From assembly GCA_963733845.1 (NCBI GenBank), contig CAVTEM010000008.1:1-64000 (forward strand): a stretch of DNA of 64,000 bases, given 5' to 3'. Under the pieces are notes generated by a model. It saw only the letters and a list, made by a program, of their open reading frames with translations, did not search any database and was not told the origin of the DNA. Shown piece by piece: positions 41,375 through 49,659 of the stretch. Position 1 is the stretch's first letter. The number at the start of each line of letters is the position of its first letter. Made by a program: the position numbers and the translations under genes. Source of the stretch: DATFQE01 sp963733845. Lineage in GTDB: Bacteria > Actinomycetota > Thermoleophilia > Gaiellales > Gaiellaceae.

Positions 41375-41731
41375 ATGGAGTTCGATCGGCATACGCTCGT
41401 CCTGCTGGTTCGCCCACCCGACGCGCCCGAGATCACCGATGACGAGGCGCTTCGGCTCCAGGACGCCCACCTCGCAAACCAGGCGCGCCTCGGCGATGAG
41501 GGCTACGTGATCGCCGCCGGCCCGTTCACGGACCAGGACGACGAGCGGCTGCGCGGAATCGCCGTGCTCAGCTGTGACCCGGAGACGGCACGACGGCTCT
41601 ACGAGGACGATCCCGCCGTCCAAGCGGGCCGTCTCGGCGTCGAGATCCTCACGTGGCTGGTGCCGGCCGGGAACGTCCGCTTCGAGCACGTCGAGGCCCC
41701 CCACTCCACCGCCGAGGCGCACGACGATTGA
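41375..41731 (+). CDS. YciI-like (YCII) protein
   Basis: 118 aa from ATG 41375. MEFDRHTLVLLVRPPDAPEI, then LQDAHLANQARLGDEGYVIA (the YCII His site), AGPFTDQDDERLRGIAVLSC and PAVQAGRLGVEILTWLVPAG. A ferredoxin-like ABM-related fold; some relatives are muconolactone isomerase-like. Substrate unknown. Confidence 0.85.
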   Translation: MEFDRHTLVLLVRPPDAPEITDDEALRLQDAHLANQARLGDEGYVIAAGPFTDQDDERLRGIAVLSCDPETARRLYEDDPAVQAGRLGVEILTWLVPAGNVRFEHVEAPHSTAEAHDD

Positions 41732-41749
41732 GCCGCCTACACTGAGCTC

Positions 41750-41935
41750 GTGCTGAGGCAGCTCACGGTCAGAGCCACGCCGCTCACCAATCGTGCGGCC
41801 GAGTATGCGCCGCTTGCGCCCGCGTGCTGCAACGCCTGCCGGACGTGCACGACGACGAATCTCGTCGGCCTCTTCTCCGCCGGGGCGATCGCGGCCTACG
41901 CGGGCGTCAGGCGTTTCTTCGCCCGGCAGCCGTAG
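41750..41935 (+). CDS. small Cys-rich membrane peptide (61 aa)
   Basis: GTG 41750, 19 nt after the YciI stop codon. APACCNACRTCTTTN (four Cys within eight residues) precedes a helix LVGLFSAGAIAAYAGV and a basic end RRFFARQP. The CCxxCxxC cluster suits metal or iron-sulfur binding, or a modified peptide. No family known to me. Confidence 0.5.
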   Translation: MLRQLTVRATPLTNRAAEYAPLAPACCNACRTCTTTNLVGLFSAGAIAAYAGVRRFFARQP

Positions 41936-41944
41936 CGGCGACAG

Positions 41945-42502
41945 CTAATCCCGTCGGTAGTGCGCCGTGAGTTGCGTTTCGGCGAGGACATGTGGCGAGA
42001 CGGCCTCATCGAAGGCCGCACCGTCGGCTGCTCGCTCCAGTTCGATCGGGTTGTGGAGCGCCAGCAGGCGGAAGACGTACTCGTGCTCCTCGCCTTCGGG
42101 CGGGCACGGGCCGCCGTAGCCGAGCTCGTCGAAGTCGTTCAGGCCCTGACGGACCTGGGCGGCGTCCGGCGAGAGGCCGCGCGGGAGGCCCTCGGCCGTC
42201 GGCGCGATGGAGTACACCAGCCAGTGCGTGAAGGCGCCGCCCCGCGCGTCGGGGTCCACGAGCACGAGCGCGAGCTGCTCCGCGTCGCCGGGTACGCCTG
42301 TCCACGCAAGCGCAGGCGAGACGTCGTCGCCGTCACAGGTGAAGCGCGCGTCGATCGACTCCCCTTCGGCGACCTCGCCGGCGTCGGTGAAGACGAAGCC
42401 GGCCGCCGTCGGGCCTTCGTCCACGGTCGCGCCGCTGCCGCCTCCGTCGCCGCCGCACGCCGCGAGCACGAGCACCGCGACGACCGGCGCCGCGAGCCTC
42501 AC
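41945..42502 (-). CDS. YbhB/YbcL-type PEBP lipoprotein
   Basis: 185 aa; GTG start overlapping the RNase H-like stop (GTGA). Lipobox LVLAACGGD. PEBP core: RFTCDGDDVSPALAWTGVP, LALVLVDPDARGGAFTHWLV, GYGGPCPPEGEEHEYVFRLLAL. Raf-kinase-inhibitor-like proteins bind anionic ligands; the bacterial role is unclear. Expected outside the membrane as a lipoprotein. Confidence 0.92.
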   Translation of the reverse strand: MRLAAPVVAVLVLAACGGDGGGSGATVDEGPTAAGFVFTDAGEVAEGESIDARFTCDGDDVSPALAWTGVPGDAEQLALVLVDPDARGGAFTHWLVYSIAPTAEGLPRGLSPDAAQVRQGLNDFDELGYGGPCPPEGEEHEYVFRLLALHNPIELERAADGAAFDEAVSPHVLAETQLTAHYRRD

Positions 42503-42903
42503 AGCGTCGCTCGGTCGAGCGCCTCGTTCACGAGCCGGTCGGCGAGCTCGTTGTGCTCGCGGCGGACGGCCGTCCAGCGCACGCGACCGACGCCTCGGGC
42601 GAGCCGTCCCGCCTGGTTCGCCAGCTCGCGCAGGTTCTCGTTCTTGACCCGGTACTCGCCCTTCATCTGCTTGACGAGCAGCTCGGAATCCGAGACGACC
42701 TCGAGCTCGCGGACGCCCAGCTCGCCGGCCTTCTCCAGCCCAGCCACGAGGGCGCGGTACTCGGCCACGTTGTTGGTGGCGACGCCGATCGCCTCGCCGT
42801 GTGCCGCGAGCACGGTGCCGTCCTCGGCCTCCAGCACGTACCCGTAGGCGGCCGGGCCGGGGTTGCCGCGGGCCCCACCGTCCGTGAAGAGGCGGGCCTT
42901 CAC
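42499..42903 (-). CDS. RNase HI-family (reverse-transcriptase-like) nuclease
   Basis: 134 aa; GTG 42903 after GGGAGGTCAAGCC. LFTDGGARGNPGPAAYGYVL (first Asp), NNVAEYRALVAGLEKAGELG (Glu), LEVVSDSELLVKQMKGEYRV (second Asp) and REHNELADRLVNEAL (last Asp) give the complete DEDD site. It cleaves RNA in RNA-DNA hybrids. This compact form is the actinobacterial RNase HI-like type. Confidence 0.93.
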   Translation of the reverse strand: MKARLFTDGGARGNPGPAAYGYVLEAEDGTVLAAHGEAIGVATNNVAEYRALVAGLEKAGELGVRELEVVSDSELLVKQMKGEYRVKNENLRELANQAGRLARGVGRVRWTAVRREHNELADRLVNEALDRATL

Positions 42904-42942
42904 GGCTTGACCTCCCGACACTGTTCGGAGGAAGCTACACGC

Positions 42943-43128
42943 ATGCGCTCGATCCGGATCACGTATGACGAGCATGGGCGCTCGGCGCACCGGCCGCGCC
43001 GCTGGGGTCGGATCGTCCTCATCGTGTTCGCCGTGATCGTGCTGATCTGGGTGGTCGGGTACATCGTCTTCAACGTCGGCGGAGTGGTTCCGGGCACGGG
43101 CGAGGGCGACATCATCCAGACGCCCTGA
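42943..43128 (+). CDS. small single-pass membrane protein (61 aa)
   Basis: ATG 42943 after CGGAGGAAGC. Basic N-terminus (MRSIRITYDEHGRSAHRPRR), one helix IVLIVFAVIVLIWVVGYIVF, short acidic end. Divergent from RNase H. Not recognised. Confidence 0.7.
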   Translation: MRSIRITYDEHGRSAHRPRRWGRIVLIVFAVIVLIWVVGYIVFNVGGVVPGTGEGDIIQTP

Positions 43129-43134
43129 CGACGC

Positions 43135-44638
43135 CTACTCGTCCAGGTTGTCGATCTGGGCCCGCTGGAGCTTGCCCGAGTAGTCGACGTAGACCGACTT
43201 CCACTCGGTGAAGACGTCGAGCGCGGCCTGGCCCGCCTCGCGGTGGCCGTTGCCCGTGTCCTTGGTGCCGCCGAAGGGCAGGTGGACCTCCGCTCCGGTC
43301 GTGCCGGCGTTCACGTACGTGATGCCCGTGTCGAGGTCGCGGACCGCGCGGAAGGCGTTGTTGACGTCCTGGGTGAAGATCGACGAGGAGAGCCCGTACT
43401 GGACGCCGTTCGCGACCCGGATCGCCTCGTCGAACGAGTCGACGGGGATCAGCGCCGTCGTCGGGCCGAAGATCTCCTCCTGCGCGATCCGCATGTCCGG
43501 GCGCACGTCCCCGAAGACCGTCGGGCGGTAGTAGAAGCCCTTGTCGAGGCCGTTACCGCTCGCCACCTCGCCGCCGGTCAGGAGGTCGGCGCCCTCGTTC
43601 CGGCCGATCTCGGTGTACGAGTGGATCTTCTCGAGCGCGCGCTCGTTGATGACCGGGCCGATGTCCGTCTCGTCGTCCCACCCCACTCCGAGCTTCAGGC
43701 GCTCGACCGCCTGCACCAGCCGCGACGAGAGCGTCCCGTAGACGTTGCGGTGCACGATCACGCGGCTCGCCGCGGTGCAGCGCTGGCCGGAGGTGCCGAA
43801 CGCCGACCAGATGATCCCGTCGACCGCGAGATCGAGGTTGGCGTCGTCCATGACGATGATCGCGTTCTTGCCGCCGAGCTCGAGGTGGACGCGCTTGAGC
43901 TCGTCGGCGGCGTTCTTCAGCACCTGCACGCCCGGTCTCGCGCGACCCCGTCAGCGTGATCACGGGCACGTCCGGGTGACGGACGAGCGCGTCGCCGACC
44001 GCGCCGCCGCCGCCGTGGACGATGTTGACGACGCCCTTCGGGACGCCCGCCTCGGTCAGGAGCTCGACGAAGCGCTCGCCCAGGAGCGGCGTGTCGGTGG
44101 CCGGCTTGAACACGACCGTGTTGCCGGCCACGAGCGCCGGCGCGATCTTCCAGGACGGGATCGCGATCGGGAAGTTCCACGGCGTGATCACGCCGACGAC
44201 GCCGATCGGCATCCGCACGCTCATGTTGAACTTGTTCTGCAGCTCGGACGGCGTCGTCTGGCCGTACAGCCGGCGGCCCTCGCCGGCCATGTAGTAGCTC
44301 ATGTCGATCGCTTCCTGGACGTCGCCGCCGGCCTCGGCCTTGACCTTGCCCATCTCGCGCGACATCAGGTCGGTCAGCTCGTCCTTCGCCTCCGTGACGA
44401 GGTGCGCGAAGCGGAACAGGATCTCGCCACGCTTCGGCGCCGGGACGAGGCGCCACTCCTCGAAGGCGGCCTTCGCCGCGGCGACCGCCCGTTCGACGTC
44501 CTCGGCGCCCGACTTCGGGAAGACGCCGATCGTGTCGCCGTTTGCCGGGCTCGTGGACTCGAACGTCTCGCCGGAGGCGGCGTCGACCCACTCGCCGTCG
44601 ACGTAGTTCTTGAAGGTCTTGGCGCCGAGGAGAGCCAT
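43135..44638 (-). CDS. aldehyde dehydrogenase family protein, one apparent frameshift
   Basis: About 500 aa. Start MALLGAKTFKNYVDGEWVDA. NAD site and catalytic residues: PWNFPIAIPSWKIAPALVAG (Asn), LTGSRETG | VQVLKNAADELKR with HLELGGKNAIIV (Glu), SGQRCTAASRVIVH (Cys). The 5' part is in frame from 44638 and the 3' part from about 43929; the break is an extra base in the run 43931-43933 (plus strand). Oxidises an aldehyde with NAD(P)+; the sequence style is near succinate/aminoadipate semialdehyde dehydrogenases, but the substrate is not certain. Confidence 0.92.
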
Positions 44639-44653
44639 CGGCGCCGATCCTAG

Positions 44654-44884
44654 CTAGGCGGTCTCAGGCACGTCCGTCGCTGGATACGTTCCGGGCCGCC
44701 GGCGTCTGCGGTCGCGCAGCTCGCGCCGCTCCTTCTCCTCCTCCGTCGGCTCCCTCAGCGAGCGGCGGTCGGGGCCTGTGCGGCGGTCGACGATCACGGT
44801 CACGTTCGGGTTGTCCTGGTAGTACTCGGTCAGACGATCGAAGAGCTCGTCCTCGAGCTCCGGAGGAATGACGCAGTAGATCAT
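44654..44884 (-). CDS. small conserved hypothetical protein (76 aa)
   Basis: MIYCVIPPELEDELFDRLTE, YYQDNPNVTVIVDRRTGPDR, then a charged tail EEEKERRELRDRRRRRPGTY. The IVDRR(T/S)G(P)DRR pattern recurs in short actinobacterial proteins. No known role. Between ALDH and the zinc-ribbon gene on the same strand. Confidence 0.7.
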   Translation of the reverse strand: MIYCVIPPELEDELFDRLTEYYQDNPNVTVIVDRRTGPDRRSLREPTEEEKERRELRDRRRRRPGTYPATDVPETA

Positions 44885-44920
44885 CCTGTGCCGATTGTAG
44901 GTAGCTGGTCGGCCGCGCGC

Positions 44921-45518
44921 CTAGACGCGCGCGATCGCCGGAACCAGGCGGCCGTGCCGGTCGAGCTCGGCGTTCCATTGCTGCAGGCCGCGGTCGACCT
45001 CGCCGAGCTCGAGCCCGCGCTCCTCCAGCCGTACCGGCTGCGCCGAGTCGACGGTGACGCGGTACTGGTACCACGAGATGTCCCAGGCGACCGTGATCAC
45101 GACCTCCGTGTTGACCCCCGAGAGCGGCACGATGCTCGCCTTGGGCGGGCCCAGGCTCTTGGCGATGCCCGCGACCGTGCGCCTGTAGGCGCTCGCGTTG
45201 AAGAGGTCGGCGGCGTCGACCATCGCCAGCTCGGGCTCCGGTGAGCCGGCGCAGGATCGGCTCGGGCGCGACCGTCTCGTCCTCGGGCGGCGTGCGTCGC
45301 GGGTCGAAGATCGCCGAGAGCGAGAGCCGCCGCCGGCGGCGCGCGGCCGGCACGGTCGGGCTGGTCGGCGAGCCCTCCTTGACCCAGCCCTGCTCGACGG
45401 CCCCGTCGGCGCAGAGCTGGCAGACGTCGACGAGCCCGCCGCCCTCGTGCGGTGCGAACCGGAGGGCCCGCTCGCCCACGAGCAGCGTGCGCTCGCAGAT
45501 CGCGCAGGTCGTGTCCAC
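44921..45518 (-). CDS. zinc-ribbon hypothetical protein, one apparent frameshift
   Basis: N-terminal ribbon MDTTCAICERTLLVGERALR ... VDVCQLCADGA (CxxC...CxxC). A basic linker follows, then EPILRRLTGA. The frame shifts at 45234-45236 (G run on plus); removing one base continues into ELAMVDAADLFNASAYRRTV and IVPLSGVNTEVVITVAWDIS, to a stop at 44921. Total about 198 aa. The C-terminal beta domain is not recognised. Confidence 0.75.
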
Positions 45519-45534
45519 GAGCGTGCGAGAGGCC

Positions 45535-47589
45535 TTAATGCGCCTTCTCCTCCTCCTGCTCCTGCTTCGCCGCCTCGATCACCTTCTGGGCGACGTGCGA
45601 GGGAACCTCGTCGTAGCGGAGGAAGTGCATGTGGTAGTCGCCTCGGCCGCCGGTGAGCGAGGTCAGCGCGGGTCCGTAGGTGAGGATCTCGGCGAGCGGG
45701 ATCTCGGCCTTGATCACGGTCATGCCGCCGCGGGGCTCCATGCCGTGCAGCCGGCCGCGGCGGGAGTTGAGGTCGCCGTTGACGGCGCCGACCGCGTCGT
45801 CCGGGGTGATCACCTCGAGCTCCATGATCGGCTCCAGCAGCACCGGCTCCGCCTGCTCGTAGGCGCTCTTGAACGCGATCGAGCCGGCGATCTTGAACGC
45901 CATCTCCGAGGAGTCGACGGTGTGGTACGAGCCGTCGACGAGCTGGACGCGGACGCCCTGGATCGGCGCGCCCGCGAGCCCTCCGTGGAGCATCGCCTCC
46001 TGGATCCCCTTGTCCACCGCCGGCCTGAACCCCTGCGGGATCACGCCGCCGACGATCTTGTCCACGAACTCGTACCCGGTGTGGTCCTGGGTCGGCTCGA
46101 TCTGGATCACGCAGTCGCCGAACTGGCCGCGACCGCCCGTCTGCTTCTTGTGCCGGCCCTGAGCCCGGGCCGCCTTGCGGATCGTCTCCACGTACGGGAC
46201 CCGCGGCTGCCGCAGCTCGACGTCGACGCCGAAGCGCCGCTTGACCCGATCGATCGCGACCTCGACGTGCATCTGCGAGAGGCCCGAGAGCAGCTGCTCG
46301 CCCGTCTGCTGGTCGCGGCGGACGATCAGCGTGGGATCCTCTTCCTGCAGCCGACGGAGCGCGGTCACGACCTTCTCCTCGTCGCCCTTCGCCTTCGGGG
46401 AGACGGCGAAGCTCATCACGGGCTCGGGGAACTCGAGCTTCGGCGGGTCGAGCTCGCGCTCGGCGTCGAGCAGGAGGTCGCCGGTGACCGTCTCCTTGAG
46501 CTTGGCGATCGCGCCGATGTCGCCGGCACCGAGCTCATCCACCTGAGTGTGCTCCTTGCCCTGGAGCGCGAGCAGGTGCCCGATGCGCTCCTTCGAGTGC
46601 GCGCGCGCGTTGACGACGATCGAATCGGACTTGATCGTCCCGTTGAGGACACGGAAGACGTTGATGCGGCCCGCGAACGGATCGGCGAGCGTCTTGAAGA
46701 CGAAGGCGGACGAGCCGTCCCCGTTGACGGCGACCCCGCCCTCGTGCTCGTCCGGAGAGGGCACGCCCTCGACGAGCAGGTCGAGCAGCGCGGTCGTGCC
46801 GAGGTTCTTCGTCGCCACCCCGCACGCCACCGGGAAGATCTCACCCCGCTCGACCGCGTCGTGGAGCGCGTGAGCCACGTCCTCGGGCGAGAGCTCCTGG
46901 CCGTCGAGGTAGCGCTCCATCAGCGCCTCGTCGGTCTCGACCACCGCGTCGAGCAGGCGCTCGCGCTCGTTGGAGACGAGCTCGGCCATGTCGTCCGGGA
47001 TCGCAGTGTGGCCCTCCTCGCGCTGGCCCTCCGGGCTCATGTAGGCCCGCATGTGCAGGACGTCGACGATTCCCTTCAGCTCGTGCTCGTGGCCGATCGG
47101 CAGGTGGACGGCCACGCAGCGCGGCGAGAACTGCTCGCGCAGCTGCTCGAGCGTCCGCATGAAGTCGGCGCGCTCGCGGTCGAGCATGTTCACGAAGAAC
47201 ATCCGCGCGAGGTTGAGCTGCTCGGCGCGCTCCCACACGCGGCCGGTCTGCACCTCGATCCCCATCACGGCGCTGACGGCGATCAGCGTGCCCTCGACGA
47301 CCCGGAGCGAGGCGATCACGTCGCCCTGGAAGCTGGCTTCGCCGGGCGTGTCGATCAGGTTGACCTTGTGGCCCAGCCAGTCGACGTGACACGGCGAGGC
47401 CTGGATCGACATGGCCCTGCGGTGCTCGTCCTCGTCCCAGTCCGAGACGGTCGAGCCCTGCTCCACGCTGCCGAGCCTGTTGATGGCGCCGGACTGGAAC
47501 AGCATCGCCTCGACGATCGAGGTCTTTCCCGTCCCACGGTGTCCGGTGACGGCGACGTTGCGGATCTTGCTCGGCTCGAGCGCGGACAT
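45535..47589 (-). CDS. elongation factor G-like translational GTPase
   Basis: 684 aa, ATG 47589. G1 AVTGHRGTGKTSIVEAML (GHRGTGKT), G3 LIDTPGEASF (DTPG), with switch residues as in EF-G2 forms; the usual G4 NKxD is replaced by VNMLDRERADF. Domains II-V follow: QTGGRGQFGDCVIQIEPTQD and RRGRLHGMEPRGGMTVIKAE. A paralogue-type EF-G rather than the canonical FusA. Role in translocation or recycling is inferred. Confidence 0.9.
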   Translation of the reverse strand: MSALEPSKIRNVAVTGHRGTGKTSIVEAMLFQSGAINRLGSVEQGSTVSDWDEDEHRRAMSIQASPCHVDWLGHKVNLIDTPGEASFQGDVIASLRVVEGTLIAVSAVMGIEVQTGRVWERAEQLNLARMFFVNMLDRERADFMRTLEQLREQFSPRCVAVHLPIGHEHELKGIVDVLHMRAYMSPEGQREEGHTAIPDDMAELVSNERERLLDAVVETDEALMERYLDGQELSPEDVAHALHDAVERGEIFPVACGVATKNLGTTALLDLLVEGVPSPDEHEGGVAVNGDGSSAFVFKTLADPFAGRINVFRVLNGTIKSDSIVVNARAHSKERIGHLLALQGKEHTQVDELGAGDIGAIAKLKETVTGDLLLDAERELDPPKLEFPEPVMSFAVSPKAKGDEEKVVTALRRLQEEDPTLIVRRDQQTGEQLLSGLSQMHVEVAIDRVKRRFGVDVELRQPRVPYVETIRKAARAQGRHKKQTGGRGQFGDCVIQIEPTQDHTGYEFVDKIVGGVIPQGFRPAVDKGIQEAMLHGGLAGAPIQGVRVQLVDGSYHTVDSSEMAFKIAGSIAFKSAYEQAEPVLLEPIMELEVITPDDAVGAVNGDLNSRRGRLHGMEPRGGMTVIKAEIPLAEILTYGPALTSLTGGRGDYHMHFLRYDEVPSHVAQKVIEAAKQEQEEEKAH

Positions 47590-47690
47590 GCGGAAGAGGT
47601 CCTCCTCGGTCGGGTGCGGCTGAGTGAAGCCCGATCTTAGCGACCTGGGTTTTGCAGGCTAAAGCGTTCGCGCGGCGCTGTCCGCCGGTG

Positions 47691-47954
47691 TCAGGCGAAG
47701 CGCCAGCCCATCGCCTCGCAGGCCCGGACGACCGCGTCCTTGTCGAACAGGTTCAGCGCGATGCCGTCCTGGTCGCTGTCGACGATGCAGAGGTACGCCT
47801 GCGGGTGCTTGCCGCCGGAGCGGCGGATGTAGAGCTGACCCGATTCGCGCTGGAGCTCCTGCACGCCCGACTTGCCTTCGTGCCAGAGCCTGATCGCGTC
47901 CTCGGCGACCTCGAGGCGCGGTGGGTTACGGGTCAGGCTGGAGCCAGAGGGCAA
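47691..47954 (-). CDS. conserved hypothetical protein (87 aa)
   Basis: TTG start overlapping the upstream small gene by 29 nt. PRLEVAEDAIRLWHEGKSGV, ELQRESGQLYIRRSGGKHPQ, AYLCIVDSDQDGIALNLFDK and VRACEAMGWRFA. Plausible compact alpha/beta protein; no family name. Confidence 0.65.
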   Translation of the reverse strand: MPSGSSLTRNPPRLEVAEDAIRLWHEGKSGVQELQRESGQLYIRRSGGKHPQAYLCIVDSDQDGIALNLFDKDAVVRACEAMGWRFA

Positions 47955-48108
47955 CCGTCCCCACGAACAGGGCGCCGAACAGCACCTGCACCCAGAGGCC
48001 GGCTCCGTAGCCGCGCAGGAGCACGAGTCCCCACACGACGGTCAGGAACCCGAACAGGAGGTGCAGGTTCCGCCGGTGAACCGGCACCACGATCGGATCG
48101 GCCCGCAC
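47926..48108 (-). CDS. small two-helix membrane protein (60 aa)
   Basis: GTG 48108, 7 nt after the sigma-factor gene. RRNLHLLFGFLTVVWGLVLL and GLWVQVLFGALFVGTVALWL are two helices. Not recognised. The 3' end overlaps the next gene, suggesting coupling. Confidence 0.65.
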   Translation of the reverse strand: MRADPIVVPVHRRNLHLLFGFLTVVWGLVLLRGYGAGLWVQVLFGALFVGTVALWLQPDP

Positions 48109-48115
48109 TCCGCGC

Positions 48116-48904
48116 CTAGCTCTCGAAGCCAGGCCGGCTCGCCCCGGCCGAGAAGCGCGCCCGCAGGCGCAGGATCGCCTTGGTGTGCAGCTGGGAGACG
48201 CGGCTCTCCGTGACGCCGAGCACCTCGCCGATCTCGCGCAGGGTCAGCTCCTCGTAGTAGTAGAGCGTGACGACGAGCTTCTCGCGCTCGGGCAGGCGTG
48301 CGATCGCCTCGCCGAGCGCCTCCTTCAGCTCGGTCTGGGCCAGCGCCGACTGCGGCTCCGGCCCGGTCGTGTCCTCGATCGTGTCGATCATGGCCACCTG
48401 GTCGCCGCCGGAGGACGAGATCGTCCAGAGCTCGTCGAGGGCCGCGATCGAGGTGCGGCCGATCTCGCTCAGGCTCGTCTCGAGCTCCTCCTCGGTGATC
48501 CCGACCTTGGCGGCGATCTCCTCGTCGGTCGGCGCGCGCATGTGCTTCTTCTCCAGCTCGGCGATCGCCCGCTCGATGTCGCGTGCGCGCGCCCGGACCG
48601 ACCTCGGCACCCAGTCCATGGCGCGGAGCTCGTCGATGATCGCGCCCTTGATCCGCGCGATCGCGTAGGTCTCGAACTTGATGTCGCGCCCGGGGTCGTA
48701 CCGCTCGATCGCACCGATCAGCCCGAGCAGACCGTAGGAGACGAGGTCCTCCTCCTCGACGTGCGAGGGGAGTCCGCTGCCGAGCCGCCCCGCGACGTAC
48801 TTGACGAGCGGCGCGTAGGTGAGGATCAGCCGGTCACGGATCCCCTTGTCCTTGGACCTCCGGTAGTCGAGCCACAGGCTCTGGGTGTCCTCGGCGGTCG
48901 CCAC
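48116..48904 (-). CDS. FliA/WhiG-family RNA polymerase sigma factor
   Basis: 262 aa, GTG 48904. Region 2 (LILTYAPLVKYVAGRLGSGLP, DLVSYGLLGLIGAIERYDPG, FETYAIARIKGAIIDELRAM), region 3 (WVPRSVRARARDIERAIAEL, APTDEEIAAKVGITEEEL) and region 4 (LPEREKLVVTLYYYEELTLR, EIGEVLGVTESRVSQLHTKA). Directs polymerase to WhiG/FliA promoters (TAAA-N15-GCCGATAA type). No flagellar gene in view; in non-motile actinobacteria this class controls development or surface functions. Confidence 0.95.
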   Translation of the reverse strand: MATAEDTQSLWLDYRRSKDKGIRDRLILTYAPLVKYVAGRLGSGLPSHVEEEDLVSYGLLGLIGAIERYDPGRDIKFETYAIARIKGAIIDELRAMDWVPRSVRARARDIERAIAELEKKHMRAPTDEEIAAKVGITEEELETSLSEIGRTSIAALDELWTISSSGGDQVAMIDTIEDTTGPEPQSALAQTELKEALGEAIARLPEREKLVVTLYYYEELTLREIGEVLGVTESRVSQLHTKAILRLRARFSAGASRPGFES

Positions 48905-48941
48905 TGCGACAGAATACGGCCCGGCGCGGCCGCTTCCCTGC

Positions 48942-49136
48942 TCAGCCCGCGCGAAGTGCCCTAACGGCCATGCTCCCCATCCAGAGTGCGAGCGCGCCCG
49001 CGGCGAGCACGATCACCACCCAGATCCACGCCTCGTCGCGGGCGCCCTCGAACGCCGTGGCCGCGATGCCGACGAAGAAGATCGCGATCAGGGCGAAGAG
49101 CACCCCGAGCGCGCGGCGTTGGGACGGAGCCGGCAC
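48942..49136 (-). CDS. small two-helix membrane protein (64 aa)
   Basis: GTG 49136. RRALGVLFALIAIFFVGIAA and AWIWVVIVLAAGALALWMGS are two helices with a short acidic loop between. Not recognised. Ends 37 nt before the sigma-factor gene. Confidence 0.6.
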   Translation of the reverse strand: MPAPSQRRALGVLFALIAIFFVGIAATAFEGARDEAWIWVVIVLAAGALALWMGSMAVRALRAG

Positions 49137-49176
49137 GGCCGCCGAGTGTAGACACGGTGCGCTTTGATCCCCCGCG

Positions 49177-49659
49177 ATGCGCGCCGCCGTCCTCGTGATC
49201 GCCCGGGCCGTGCGCACGCTTGCGCTGCTCGCGGGTGCGGCGGCGCTCGTGCTCGTCGTGGACCTCTACTCCGACGGCGTCTCCGGGCTGGACGTGGTCG
49301 GGGGGCTGATCGTGATCGCGCCGCCGGTGGTCCTGTGGCTGCTCTGGGCCGCGCTTCGCGAGGTCGCCGAGCTGCCCGACCGGCTACGACGGCTGCCGGA
49401 GACTGCACGCGAGCGCAAGATCGACCTCGATCGGATGGCGGCCGAGCTGCGCGAGCCGGGGCGCCGGCTGGTCCGGTTGCCGAGAACGCTCTGGCGCCTG
49501 CGGGTGCTCGCCGGAGCGGCGCGCGACCTGGCCGCCCCCCACGCCCCCTTGCTCCCGTTCTTCAGCGTCACGTTCCTGACCTGGTCCGCGATCGCTGCGG
49601 GTGCTGCGGTGCTCGAGATCGTGCTCGCGCTGGTGCTGCTGATCGGCCTCGTGATCTGA
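49177..49659 (+). CDS. hypothetical membrane protein
   Basis: 160 aa, ATG 49177. Three to four helices (TLALLAGAAALVLVVDLYSD, DVVGGLIVIAPPVVLWLLWA, then WSAIAAGAAVLEIVLALVLL) with a basic helical loop (LPDRLRRLPETARERKIDLD). Converges on the DUF4153 gene and overlaps its end by 92 nt. Not recognised. Confidence 0.65.
   Translation: MRAAVLVIARAVRTLALLAGAAALVLVVDLYSDGVSGLDVVGGLIVIAPPVVLWLLWAALREVAELPDRLRRLPETARERKIDLDRMAAELREPGRRLVRLPRTLWRLRVLAGAARDLAAPHAPLLPFFSVTFLTWSAIAAGAAVLEIVLALVLLIGLVI

Noticed and set aside
45241..47640. 799-aa plus-strand open frame across the EF-G-like gene
   Set aside because: A shadow of the opposite strand; the real gene shows GTPase motifs in order.
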